In this document: positions 34,101-45,340 of the stretch, piece by piece | How positions within the stretch are numbered: position 1 is the first letter of the stretch | Layout of the letters: each line of letters starts with the position of its first letter | DNA from: Zeugodacus cucurbitae | Lineage: Eukaryota > Arthropoda > Insecta > Diptera > Tephritidae | Reading direction: 5' to 3' | Assembly: GCF_028554725.1 (NCBI RefSeq) | Contig: NC_071671.1 | Location: 71,232,001 to 71,296,000 of the forward strand | Length of the DNA stretch: 64,000 bases | Position numbers and translations under genes: made by a program | The notes under the pieces: generated by a model | Database searches by the model: none | The model's input: only the letters and a program-made list of their open reading frames with translations | Told to the model about the DNA's origin: nothing

Positions 34101-36429
34101 TGTTACGCATATGAAAGTGCAACGATGTTGTTGTGTGAGGCGGCGTGAGTGCTCTTCCAGGGAAAGGTATGTGTTGAAGAGGGGGAGTTTCAAGAAATGT
34201 ACAGTGGATCACAAGTAATAATATTGTGGATAGCTCCGAAGTCAACTTGCTTACAAATGAATATCAGTCCATGTCCATGATATTAGTTCACTGGTCGTAG
34301 TCTTATCCGTTATCCGGAAAACTTGCTTGAGTAGGTTTTAACACATGAAGTGATCCCCTAGAGCTGGAAAGAGATAAAAAATAAAGTCGAAATGCTAAAG
34401 AAAATCAAAAGAGTAGATACTGTAAAGCATCACTTTCTGGAAAAAATATACGAAGCTTTTTCCAAAAAGAGACACTGTTCCATGTTCGAATCTTCCCGCC
34501 AATTTGACCGATTCTTTTTTATTCTGTTGATGACGGCGCAGCTATAATGATGGTTGGTTGGTGTTGCTGGTGATGGTATCGTCTGTATTATAGTTACTGT
34601 TATTGCTCTGGCCAATGGGCATTAATAGCGTGCTACCTTTCGTTGTAATGTTGACCAACAATGACCAACTCTAGCTGAACATCACCGCCTGTCACCAGCA
34701 CCACCAATTGGCGCGCCATGGGCCGACGTGGTCCGTAGTTCGCAGGAATGTATGTATGTGATGTGTCTCCATGTACTCGGTATGTAAATGCGTGGCGCAC
34801 ATTTCATTCAGCTGGCGGCTGGACAAGCGACAACAACGAGCCCAGTTCGCGGAAGTCACGTTTAAATGGAATCGCTTATACTGCAAAAACAACAAATAAC
34901 AACAACATGGATGGTCAATACTACACTAATAGCAATTGCCAAGATCAACTATTATAGCTTGACGCTCTTCACAGTTGTTATTGTAATTGTGACAGCTCAT
35001 TGAACACAGCAGTTCCTTCTGCTTTTGCCCATTGTTCTTGTGGCGGTTGCCAGAATGATTGGATGGCTGATTGATGGCAATCGCTTTGTGATAACACCAA
35101 ATAACATAAGTTTCTCTCTTTCTCTTTGTTTTATTGTTAATGCTGTTGGAGCGGGTGTTGGCGTCCTATTCACGAAGTTGGTTGCTGTTTAAGGTTTGGG
35201 ATAAATGCTTACACTTTAATTGAATTGTGTAACGAAGTCTTTGATGGAAAGCTCGCCCAATTTCTCTAGTTTATGCGGAAGAAACTTCGAAAGGTCTCGC
35301 TTGCTAGATTCTTTCTAGGTCTTCTTTATATGTTCAGGTGTCTTATAAAAACCACGCACAGTTTTCACAAAGCGGTTTTTGTAAGTTTAATGTGTTGACC
35401 TTACAATGAACTCGGTAGAAAAAATAAATAAACTTGACCAACTCTGTATCTCCTTTGCTTCCTGAACTTTGTATTTTCGGCATCTGCAGCGTTGTGTGTG
35501 CGCCCTTATCTGCCACTAACTAAATCACCACCGAAATCAGTGAAGCCAAATAACTGCCTGACTGACCACAACTGACCAAAAAAGCGTGAGGTGAAGCCTA
35601 TGAAAAAGCTGGCTGTAGCTCCATTTATCGCCACACATTCGCCACATTTGCGTTTGATCCGAAAAACTAAAGTGTGCAATTGTTTGGAAAATTGAAAAGC
35701 TAACGCAACGCGCAATTTGACTAGAGCAACAGCGCCAGCGGCCGGCAGACGAAGAGTAGCAGCAAAGTGGCAACAATCAACGCAAAAATGCCAGACCTCT
35801 TCAAAGCGAAGTGTGGCCAAGACGGCTCGCTGACTGGCTCGTCTATCATTTGTGATTTCTGAGTGATTGACGTTTTGCCTGTTGCCTGCCGCCACTGCTT
35901 AACCGCCTAAGCGCCTGACAATCTTCCTGCTGCTTCCAGCGCTGACTAACTACTCACCGCACAGTACATACAAACTGTGTATCTATGTTTCGTACTGCCG
36001 CAGCCAGTTCCTATGCATCTACAATTATTTTTAGATTTTTATCTCGCATGCTCTACGTGATTTACAATTCCCAGGTATGCTTCGATTTGTGTTTTTTTTT
36101 CATTCTCCAATCACCGCAATGATTTATTCGTTAGGACAGTTGAGTATTTCGTTGTTTTTTGTTTCGCTGGTTTCGGTTGCTTGTTCCATGCCTTGCTGAC
36201 TGGAATACCAAATGAAGTGGTTCTTCTTGTATTGTGTGGTTGACATTTTTCTTCCTCTATCCATTTTCTTTTCAAAACATATTGATTTAGTATTTGTTAT
36301 TTTTCTGATTTTATTATCTCGTTGTTTTTTGGTGTTCATATTTCTACAAGCATTACGTGCAACAACCTCACTGCATTGATAATTAAATAATCTAATTTTT
36401 TCTTGTTTCTTTTCTCTTTCTCATTACAG
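16105..36429 (+). other. Giant first intron, first recursive segment (about 20.3 kb)
   Basis: From the donor at 16105 to the first recursive site no stretch reads as coding: open frames are short, mostly start with non-ATG codons and have biased composition. Repeats such as TTG/CAA runs and short AT tracts are scattered through it. Other AG|GT junctions of lower quality occur at 19122/19123 and 23603/23604. The reading as an intron rests on the donor, the recursive sites and the lack of genes. Confidence 0.55.
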
Positions 36430-36435
36430 GTGAGT
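36392..36435 (+). other. Recursive splice site 1 (zero-length exon, ratchet point)
   Basis: A branch-like CTAAT at 36393-36397 and a nearly unbroken pyrimidine tract (36396-36422, containing TTTCTTTTCTCTTTCTC) lead into CATTACAG at 36429, directly followed by GTGAGT (36430-36435). An acceptor fused to a perfect donor is the hallmark of fly recursive splicing, where a large intron is removed in steps. The orientation matches the exon at 15998-16104. Confidence 0.75.
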
Positions 36436-39400
36436 TGTGCGTAATCCAGTGATGAGCCTCATTCGATTATTGCTGGAATTGAAAAATCCAAAACCGTTTG
36501 CTTATATTTATGAGAGTCGAGTAATCTAGAGGTGCTTGAAATGTAGTCATAGGAATGGGTGTGAGTTTGTGAACATAACTGTTCTTAGCACGTGAGTCAT
36601 AAGCCATATGAAATGCTATAAATATGCTTTTTTTATTGCCGAAGACAAAAAATATATTTGGAAACGCCTCCCTCTCTTCTTACGGACCTCTGAATCTAAT
36701 ATCAAGGTGGAAATTTCTTCCGAGCGGTCGAAGCTTCGATATTAATAGAGCCCAGAAAGCTTTGCAGTGCTTTACTAGATTTAATGTGCTTGTCGTTCAC
36801 ATTGCAGCCTGTTCTGGTGTCGTATCTTCATCTGACGTGGGAGCATCTCAGAACAGGCTTATAACTATGATTTAAGTTCGATAGATAAACTCTCCACCAT
36901 ACTTCAAGCTACATCATGAAAATGGGTCTTCTAATTATAATTAATAGTGTTGTAATGCTGAAAAGCTCTACCTGGCTTAGTTAAGTTAACAATTTCGCTG
37001 TCTTATCTTTCTATGGAAATTCATCGTCAACGCAGAGATCAAGCCATTAAGCCAAATTAATAATCAAGTTTAACACGATTGGCCATCGGCAACGAAATTC
37101 AACACCGAAGTCTAATTAGAGTCTCCGTCGGTGTGTTTCCCAATCAAATAAATTAGTCGCAGACTATTAGGTGCCACTTAACGCGATCGCTCCGCCACCA
37201 CCTCATCAGCACAGCAATCTCTTGAGCATCTCAACGACATAAACATTAACTGTAAATAGCGGTAAACACATGTAGATAAGTGGGTGATACTCGCTAGCAT
37301 CTGAAGTATATGCTGGCCCAGTTGAAATAGGTTATGTTCGCACGCACTTGTGTCTACTCTTTCATTGTAAACAAATAACTTTATTACGACTGTATCACAT
37401 TTTTTGACGCGCCACAGGCGGCGTTGCCGACAAAAATTTGGTTTCTCTCGGCGGATGCTTACGCGCACTTTGAGATAACACACAGCCACTAACAGCAACA
37501 CCAATAAATGAAGTTGTTAAATAGTTGGTTCTTAATTTCTTCCAACGCTTCTTCACACTTTCGTATACATTTGTATCTGTGAAATATAATACTCGTAAAG
37601 CGAAGTGTATCGTACATCGATCCCAATAGCGCGCGTTCAAACGCTCGCTCGCTCGCTTGTTTGTTCGTGTGCGAATGAGTTTGTGGGGAACTTGGTAAAT
37701 ATTTGAGTTACTACTTAAATACGACACGTACAAATGAGTTATCGATACGTTAAGATATTGCCCGCAAACAAACAACCAACTACGCAAAGGCAGGCAGAAG
37801 TCTCAAGTGTCTGCTCTGAATGCACTGTGGGACAAAGGAACAAATAACTGATACATTTGTTTCCAGTGATACATTTTTCAGCAGCAAATCTAACAATTAT
37901 CTTGAGAAACTATCCTTAGAGTTCATTATAGACAATTGTTGTTGATGATGACGTCACTTTAGCGTTTATGAAACGGACCTCAGTGGTTAGTTGCAAAACT
38001 TCCCTTTGAGATTTAGCTTTCGCATAACAAATATTTGAGGGTTTTCAAGACCAAAAGATAACATCCAAGAGCGAAAGATTTAATTCCCCAACCAGACTTG
38101 TAGGTTCTGAACTTAGAAGCCATAACTTTATTACGTTTTAGGCGCGGTATCTTAAAGCTTTATGCCATATCATGAGATTAGCTTCTCATTAAAGTCTACG
38201 GTGGCAATAGGAAAGCCTTACTTTGTATTTCAGGAGTTCTTCTTTTAGTGTAAAGGTGTTTTCCAGGGTATTTCCAAGGAAAGGAGTTTAATGTTAGTAC
38301 TGTGGAGGACCTCTATCTCATAACATCTAGACTCAGGGGTTTATAATATTCCTGAAGGAAAACCACCTCAAATGCAACACTGTGTCTCTCCGCCGTTGCT
38401 GTTGCTGCTGGTGTTGTTGTGAATTCTTGACGCTTTCCTGTAGACCATGTCATTTTTTCCCATTACATATGCAGTTATTGTTGTTTTTGCGGTAGTAGAA
38501 CACAAACAATGTGGGCTCTTCAAGGTGTGTGTATATAATTTTCTCGTCTGCTGGCTGGTAGGCCGCTTGATTAGTTGGACCGGTAGATTATTTATTGGTT
38601 GAAGCGTTCGAACACCTCAACCACGACGCTCTGCCGCTGCCACAGCGATTACACACAACAACAATAACAACAACACCGTAATAATTCATCAATACGTGGC
38701 GTTGCCGTGCAATCAAAAGACATGCGAGATTTTATTTACTTAGCACACACATGCATATATCATATGAGTATATCTGGCTGTGTGTGTTGCGACTGTGGCG
38801 TGTAATGAGCAGACAACCGATTCACCTAAATCATCAGGCAGCTTAATGCGAATCAACTTACCAACTACGCATATCAAGTTTCCATATTGGAAAGCAACTA
38901 TTTACTAATAAAATATTTGAGCGCCCATCTCCCGCCACCGCTCGATTATCGCAGAAGTCTTCACAGGCTGGCATATCAGCGGTCTGTTTGTCGATGTGTG
39001 TGTGTTTTGTTGTTGTTATATAGTTAGTTTGTTCAACCATTTAGATGCTCGTTTCACGTGCATAAAAAGTAACTAAATTTGGTTTTTTCACTGTTGTTCG
39101 GGCTAAGTGCCTCCGTTTATTTCCTCATCTCAGCCGCAGTCGCAGTCGCATTCGCATTTGAATGATGATTGACTGTGCGGTTGTGGAGGTTGTGGTGTGG
39201 CCTGACAGTTTCGACGTTTCGACACTCATTAGCCGATTGAGGCATGATGATTTATTTAGTGCACGCAGCTGCCAGATAATTACAAATAAATATCTTAATT
39301 ATATGTAACTGACAGCAAAGTGATGGACGTAAACGATGGGATGTTGTTGTTGCTGCTACAGCCTTGATGCTGAAATGGCATCTCATATTTGGTGAATCAA

Positions 39401-39480
39401 CTATGGGTGGTTGATTATGGTAATGACGAATACTGCATGAAAATAATATTTTCGTTGCAGATAAAACGCAATTGTACATA

Positions 39481-39815
39481 TGTGGTGTGTTCAAAAAATA
39501 ACGGGAATTTTAAATTAATTTGCTTATCCGTGACTAGTTGGCTAAAAATAATAATGTAACGATGCCCCAGCCTTCATATACGCCAGACATGGCTCTGGGT
39601 GACTTTGTACTATTTCCAAAAATAAAGAAAACCTTAAAGGGTTTTACAGGCATACGAGAAATCGCTGAAAGAATCAAAGGATAAAAATCGAGTTCGAGAA
39701 GTGTTTCGACGATTGTAGGAAGCGTTGGCATAAAGCGAGCATATTAATGTAGACGAATGAACATTTATTTTTGTTCGAAAAACGAAAATTCCCGTTATTT
39801 TTTGACCACACCTCG
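39481..39815 (+). mobile_element. Mariner-family deletion derivative, 335 bp, with both TIRs and TA target
   Basis: Ends match as inverted repeats around the core CAAAAAATAACGGGAATTTT, with outer parts TGTGGTGTGTT on the left and CGAGGTGTGGT as the complement of the right. Both are flanked by TA (39479-39480 and 39816-39817), the mariner target. Inside, 39562-39684 reads MPQPSYTPDMALGDFVLFPK..., the transposase segment around the third catalytic aspartate (mariner YSPDLAPCDF-type), ending at a premature TAA. The N-terminal and central transposase are missing, so it is a non-autonomous internal-deletion copy on the plus strand. Confidence 0.85.
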
Positions 39816-40249
39816 TATATAACTTGTTACAGATTCTCTTCGAAAGAACTTCAACGAAGCGGATTTATAAAAGTCTTGGGTTCTTGGGATTATAAGAAAA
39901 GTAAACTCTCAACTGTTTGAAAAAGGATACCTGAAAAAACGAATTCTGTTTTGGTGTAAAATATTTAATTGTTGTTGGGGTACTTTTATCTTGATGCATT
40001 TTCCATAGAAAACCACAAATTCATTATTCCAAAGATTAATCATTCTTTATTGATTTAGTACGCTACAAGCTGACCTCTGATCGGTTTATTGATTTTGTTT
40101 TTTGTTTTTTTACTCTGTGATTCAATTGATTTATTTTTCTGATAATTTTTCCGGCGATTATTTGAAGATTTCTTGCCTACGCAATTCGTTGGTAGAGATG
40201 TTGGAAAATTAATTATTTATCGTTTTTGCTCGACTCGCAGCTCAAGATG

Positions 40250-40256
<7 letters not shown>

Positions 40257-40281
<25 letters not shown>
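40257..40281. repeat. (AT)n microsatellite
   Basis: Pure AT repeat of about 25 bases following ACATACAT. Confidence 0.9.
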
Positions 40282-42235
40282 ATACAACATGAATATGTGT
40301 ATAAACACATGTTTTCACAAATTCAACGCTGTAAACAAATGTAGCCAACAGACAGACAATTTGTTTAACCCAAGAAAACCACACTTAATCCCCCCCCTAA
40401 ATGCACACACACACACACAATTGTGCGGTACATACGAGCAAACACAGTGAAATTTATTGGTTTTTCGCAGGTCAGTCTTCTTGTATGTCCTACGCACATT
40501 CACATGGGTCCATGTAATGCCTCGGTTTTGGTTTGTGGCAGCGTCGTGTTGCAACAGCATGGTCGAATGCTTGCGCTCGGACCGATATCGGGATGTCGGG
40601 TAAACACTGTTATCTTGCATTGTTTCCACACAACGCGTGGATATGTGTGTGTGTGTGTGTCCATGTGAGTTTTGGGATCAGTAAACTTATTTGCTTTATT
40701 GATTGTCTTATCAGTTTTCATTTTTCCTCCCAAGCAGACATGCGCACTGCTGTCATGCATGTGTGATTACTGAATGTACATGTGTACGATATGATATATA
40801 CTCGTAAGTATGTATGAGTGTATGTTTGCATGTCTTATGTTTCAATTTGTTGTCTTAATATTTGTACGCAGCTTGTTGTTGTGTGTTGCCACAGTATCCG
40901 AAGTGTCTTTAAAATGCGCATTCCTCTGCAGATAAGCTTTGCGTTGTATTATTGATGTCAAGTTGTTTGTTATTGTTGTTGCCGGCTGCTTTAATTATCT
41001 TATGTGAACTCAATTATCTGCGGTTATTTAACCTTTTTCCACTCACACTCCCCGCGGCGTTCTCATCTGCTTCTTTGAGCAAATGCATAAATTCTTATGA
41101 CTTTATTATGTTTTCATTGAGTTAATTTATGTATATTTGTAAAGCTCTTAAGCGTCTTTTCGTTGTTGTTGCGCTACTGCGGTGTATCTGTGGTTGAAGC
41201 TTTCGTAGAAATTGTGGTCAACCTAACCTCAATTGAAGAATATGTACATATACTTATTCGCATTTTTGACTGTTTCAACAGAAGAGTGATAATTCATGAC
41301 AGTTGGATCAAACTCTATTTTCGCCTTTTTGGAGTTCTTATGCAACCTTCAAAACCTTTGGAAAACTCAACAGATATTTTGTAGCCACTTCAGACCGTTT
41401 AGAATGGTTCCTGGTTGACGAAAGGTAGACTTAATCCGAGGCTGGAGATAGTGGAGTTGGATTAACAGTCTCAAAGCTTTCTCAGCATGTCAGGAACAAC
41501 TCACACCTATTCTTACAGACAGCTTATTCTTTGTTTAATTTCCCCCTTAAACCGAAACTCTTAATATTTTATTTCGCTTGATCTCATTTTCGGATTTCAA
41601 ATTTTGCTTTTTAATCCGTCTCTCGAAGCGGCGCCAAGCCTTATGTAATCGTACCTACCCGAACACACACACACACTCATAAAAATCTCGTTTTATTGTC
41701 ATTCTGCCAATTTGCTCTAATATTTCGTTTTATTGGCAATTTGCTTTGATTATGAAATCTGCAAAATCGTGTTGCCAGCCGAAGCATTCGAATTTTATTC
41801 TTATTTCGGATCAATTTTTTACTCAGCGTTTTCCAATGAGCAACCACAATTTATTGTTCGCATTTGCAATCGCTGCTGCTGATTTTTGATTGTTGATTAG
41901 TAAGGAAATCAGTTCATTTTTATTTGCCATTTTTATTGTTTATGAAGTCGTGATTTGAGTCAATAGAAAATGAAGTGAGTTACACTCGCTGCGGCAAGCG
42001 GCTTGAAAATTTGTTGATTGAGTGCGCGCTTGATAATCTAATTTAGTGGCTTTTGCAAAGGATTAAGGTAGGTTAATGGTATTACTATAATATTGTAATG
42101 ATGAAGTAATATAATTTCTAATCTCCATTAAATTTAGATAAGGTTGTTGAAGTTTAATCTCTGTGTGGTTTCTGCGACTAATTGAAGACGATTGAAACTG
42201 GACAAAATTTAGGCATATTTGGGAAAAGTAGGCAT

Positions 42236-42510
42236 AACTGTGTTTAAAAAATAACGGGAATTTTCGTGTTTCAGAATATTTATTTATTCGTCTATATTAA
42301 TGTTGTCACCTACAAAATAGTCACCATTCGAAAGAATGCGCTCCTGCCAGCGGTTCTTCCATTCGTCGAAATACATCTCAAACTCGATTTTTGGGATAAT
42401 ATTTGGCTCTATTAGCGATTTCTCGTAAGCGTGTAAACGGACGGCACTAAGGTTCTCTATATTTTAAGAAATAGCAAAAGTCACACGGAGTCATGTCTGG
42501 CAAATTACAG
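42236..42510 (-). mobile_element. Second mariner-family fragment, inverted, 3' end of the element
   Basis: It begins with CTGTGTTTAAAAAATAACGG, continuing GAATTTTCG, which is the mariner TIR seen at 39481-39815. Read on the minus strand it contains PDMTPCDF, the third-aspartate region, followed by ...REIANR... and a frame-shifted, stop-interrupted C-terminus. The other TIR was not found. It is a 5'-truncated, decayed copy of the same family in the opposite orientation, about 2.4 kb from the first. Confidence 0.75.
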
Positions 42511-44880
42511 TATTAAACTGCCAAAGTTCGTTAAAACGTTGCCTACATTTAGGGTAATATTAATTAAATTGTACCCATTTTATTAAGTCAAAATTTAAAG
42601 GAAACTATAAAATACATAACGTTTTTTGTTTAAAAGGAAGTTGAGTACTCTTGTTTGGTCCGAATTCGCTTACAAAACACGGATTCTCTCGGCACTATAC
42701 ATTTCAATTTTCAAAGCTTGTGTATAGCTACGTATGAATGAATGTTCATTTGCAGAAAGGTGGCAAATGAATGCGCACTTAATCTGGCTAATACCGGAGC
42801 AAAGCCAAAACATTTCAGCGCTTCTCCACGCGATAGAAAAAAATATACACGCAACTAAGCACCAACACAGGTGCACACAAACAGCAAAAGCACAGTTAGA
42901 AACTGGCGTCTGTCTATGCCTGGACCTAGGCAGTTAACTGCCTGGAGGCCTATCAAGTTAGCGCTCTATTTGGTCAGTGTGCAGATTCCGCAGTTTTTTT
43001 ATTTCTGTATCCATGTTCCACACATACAATGCAGTTATCACGGTTGTTTCCACCACTCACGTGTACATAAATACTTGCAGGCATGACTGAATGGTGTTAA
43101 GCGTTTCTATAGTCATTGTTGTTGTTGTTTATGTACCATAAGCCAAGTGCGCTTAAGTTGCCTTAATTGTTTTTGTTGCGGTTCCCGGTTTAGTAATGGC
43201 CAGCGATAGCGATATGTGTTGCTGTTGTTGTATGCTTTTCAGAACCTTGTTTCTTTGCGTTGATAACGAAACAAGAATGGTGAGTCCCACTGACATTTGA
43301 TTTAAACACCAAGTGGCAGCCAACAGGCGCCACAACATCATCAGCAGCGGCCACAATTGCAACTCTGTTGGGTATGGTGTGCCAATGCAGACTCATGTGT
43401 ACCCATATGTGAGTGTGTGTGTAAATTTGCAGACAATCCAAAATCCATGTAACCTCACAGCGCTACACTCCCCATCCACTTTCTCCCCACCAACCATTGT
43501 CACTTTTCTTTTTTCATTTTTGTTTTTGCATTTTATGACCATGAGTGCCTCAGAGTTGTAAATTCATTTTATTTCATCGCATCTCGCCTTTATTGTTTTG
43601 CTTATCGCTTTGGTTTTATTCGCAATATTTGTATTTTTCGTTCTTCCTGTATCTCGCCAATGACCACATACTCTCTTCGTCATCTGCATTTGTTGCTTTT
43701 AAATACTTCTGCATTTAACTGCTGTCGGTTGTTTTTGTTGTGGGTTGTGTCGATTAATCGTATTTTTGGGATGATCTGATGACTATTGTAGCTGTCTCTG
43801 GCCTTTGGTGCATGCCCTGGTTGTTGTAATTTTGTAATCGTGTATTGTTGTTGTGTTGCTATAATTTACTCTTTGGGAGCGTCCTTTGTTGGTTCTTCAT
43901 CTGAAATCATTTCAGAGCCTTTTTCGAACTTCCAGCCTGCTTCAGAATTCAGGGATTCCTATTGAGAGAGTAAGTAGCCTCACGACGATGCCCTTCCGAA
44001 TTTTTTCTTCTTCTATCCGACCCTTTCTTATATGTCTATATATTTTCATATTTTCAGAAATATTTTGTTTCGAAATTGACTTCGAAAATGTGATTAATAT
44101 TTAAATTTTAAATTTGCCAACCAAATTATTCCATAATCATGGCACTAAATTATGGAACTAATGATTTGTGGTCAATTTACCGTTGCATACAATTCATTAG
44201 CATGTGCAATTGGAATCATTACATGTTGTTTTCGCCAATACACACAGATACAGCGGTGTACAATAAAATTCTAAAGCCCGGCATTATGGTATTTACATGA
44301 TTTACACGCGCATAATTTGCAATAAAAGCAAACATTAATCTCTCAAATGCCAAATATTTACTCCTCTCAGCGCTTGATTGTTGTTGTTTTATTACCGATC
44401 TGATTGCATTTTGCAATCGGCACCGAAATTCACAGCACACTCGCACACACACTTCCATAGATTATAAATATTTACATTGCAACAACACGAAAAACTGAAA
44501 ATTATTCGCTTTAAATGGTTGTATGTGCCTCGTATTGCTCGCCATGCAGCCAGTATTTCATTATGCGCCGTCAAATGGCAAACCGTTATATTCGACAAAT
44601 GTAATCCGTGGTATTTTCGGGGTATTTGCGAAAATTCCAATTCATGCTGCGGTGTCACACATCGAAATCCAACTACTGGGCGCAAACACCCAAACCACAC
44701 CGAGCTAGCAGGACCACAAGCAAGCTGGGCATGCGTTAGAGGGGTTACCTGCTGACGATGAGTGCTGAGGTGGGCCAGTAGACGATTTGGTAGGGAGGAT
44801 GTGGTGGTTAGAGTGGAGAATGAATGCAAGTGGTACAGCTTTGCAACAAATAATCGTTGTCCCGAAAACCGGAAAAATAA

Positions 44881-45340
44881 CCGACCTATGGCGCTGAAGC
44901 GTGGACGATGACAACATCCGATGAGACGACTCTTGGGGTTTTCGAGAGAAAGGTTTTGCGCAAGATTTATGGTCCTCTAAACATTGGCAACGGCGAATAC
45001 CGCAGACGATGGAACGATGAGCTGTACGATTTATACGACGACATTGACATAGTTCAGCGAATAAAAAGACAGCGGCTACGCTGGCTAGGTCATGTTGTAC
45101 GGATGGAAGAAAACACTCCAGCTCTGAAAGTATTCGATGCAGTACCCGCTGGAGGAAGCCGCGAAAGAGGACGACCTCCACTCCGGTGGAAAGACCAAGT
45201 GCAAAGTGACCTGGCTTCACTTGGTGTTTCGAGTTGGCGCCAAAAAGCAAAAAGGAGGAATGAGTGGCGCGCTCTGGTGGATTCGGCTATAATCGCTTAA
45301 AGCGGTTCCTACGCCAAATATAAATATATATATATATACG
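44881..45340 (+). mobile_element. 5'-truncated non-LTR retrotransposon (LINE), reverse-transcriptase C-terminus
   Basis: From 44881 an open frame reads PTYGAEAWTMTTSDETT... then FERKVLRKIYGP, KRQRLRWLGHVVRM and RGRPPLRWKDQVQSDL, ending ...WRALVDSAIIA at TAA 45298-45300. These are the well-known C-terminal motifs of insect and vertebrate LINE reverse transcriptases. An in-frame TAA sits just upstream (44878-44880) and no earlier RT motifs were found, as expected for 5' truncation during insertion. The 3' tail is very short and ends in a TA microsatellite (45324-45338), which suits RTE-type elements; the clade is not proven. No target duplication is obvious. The frame is intact for about 140 codons, so the insertion is fairly young. 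Sense orientation relative to the host intron. Confidence 0.85.

Noticed and set aside
44705..45250. 181-codon minus-strand frame opposite the LINE fragment
   Set aside because: It is the antisense shadow of the reverse-transcriptase C-terminus, which is clearly coding on the plus strand.
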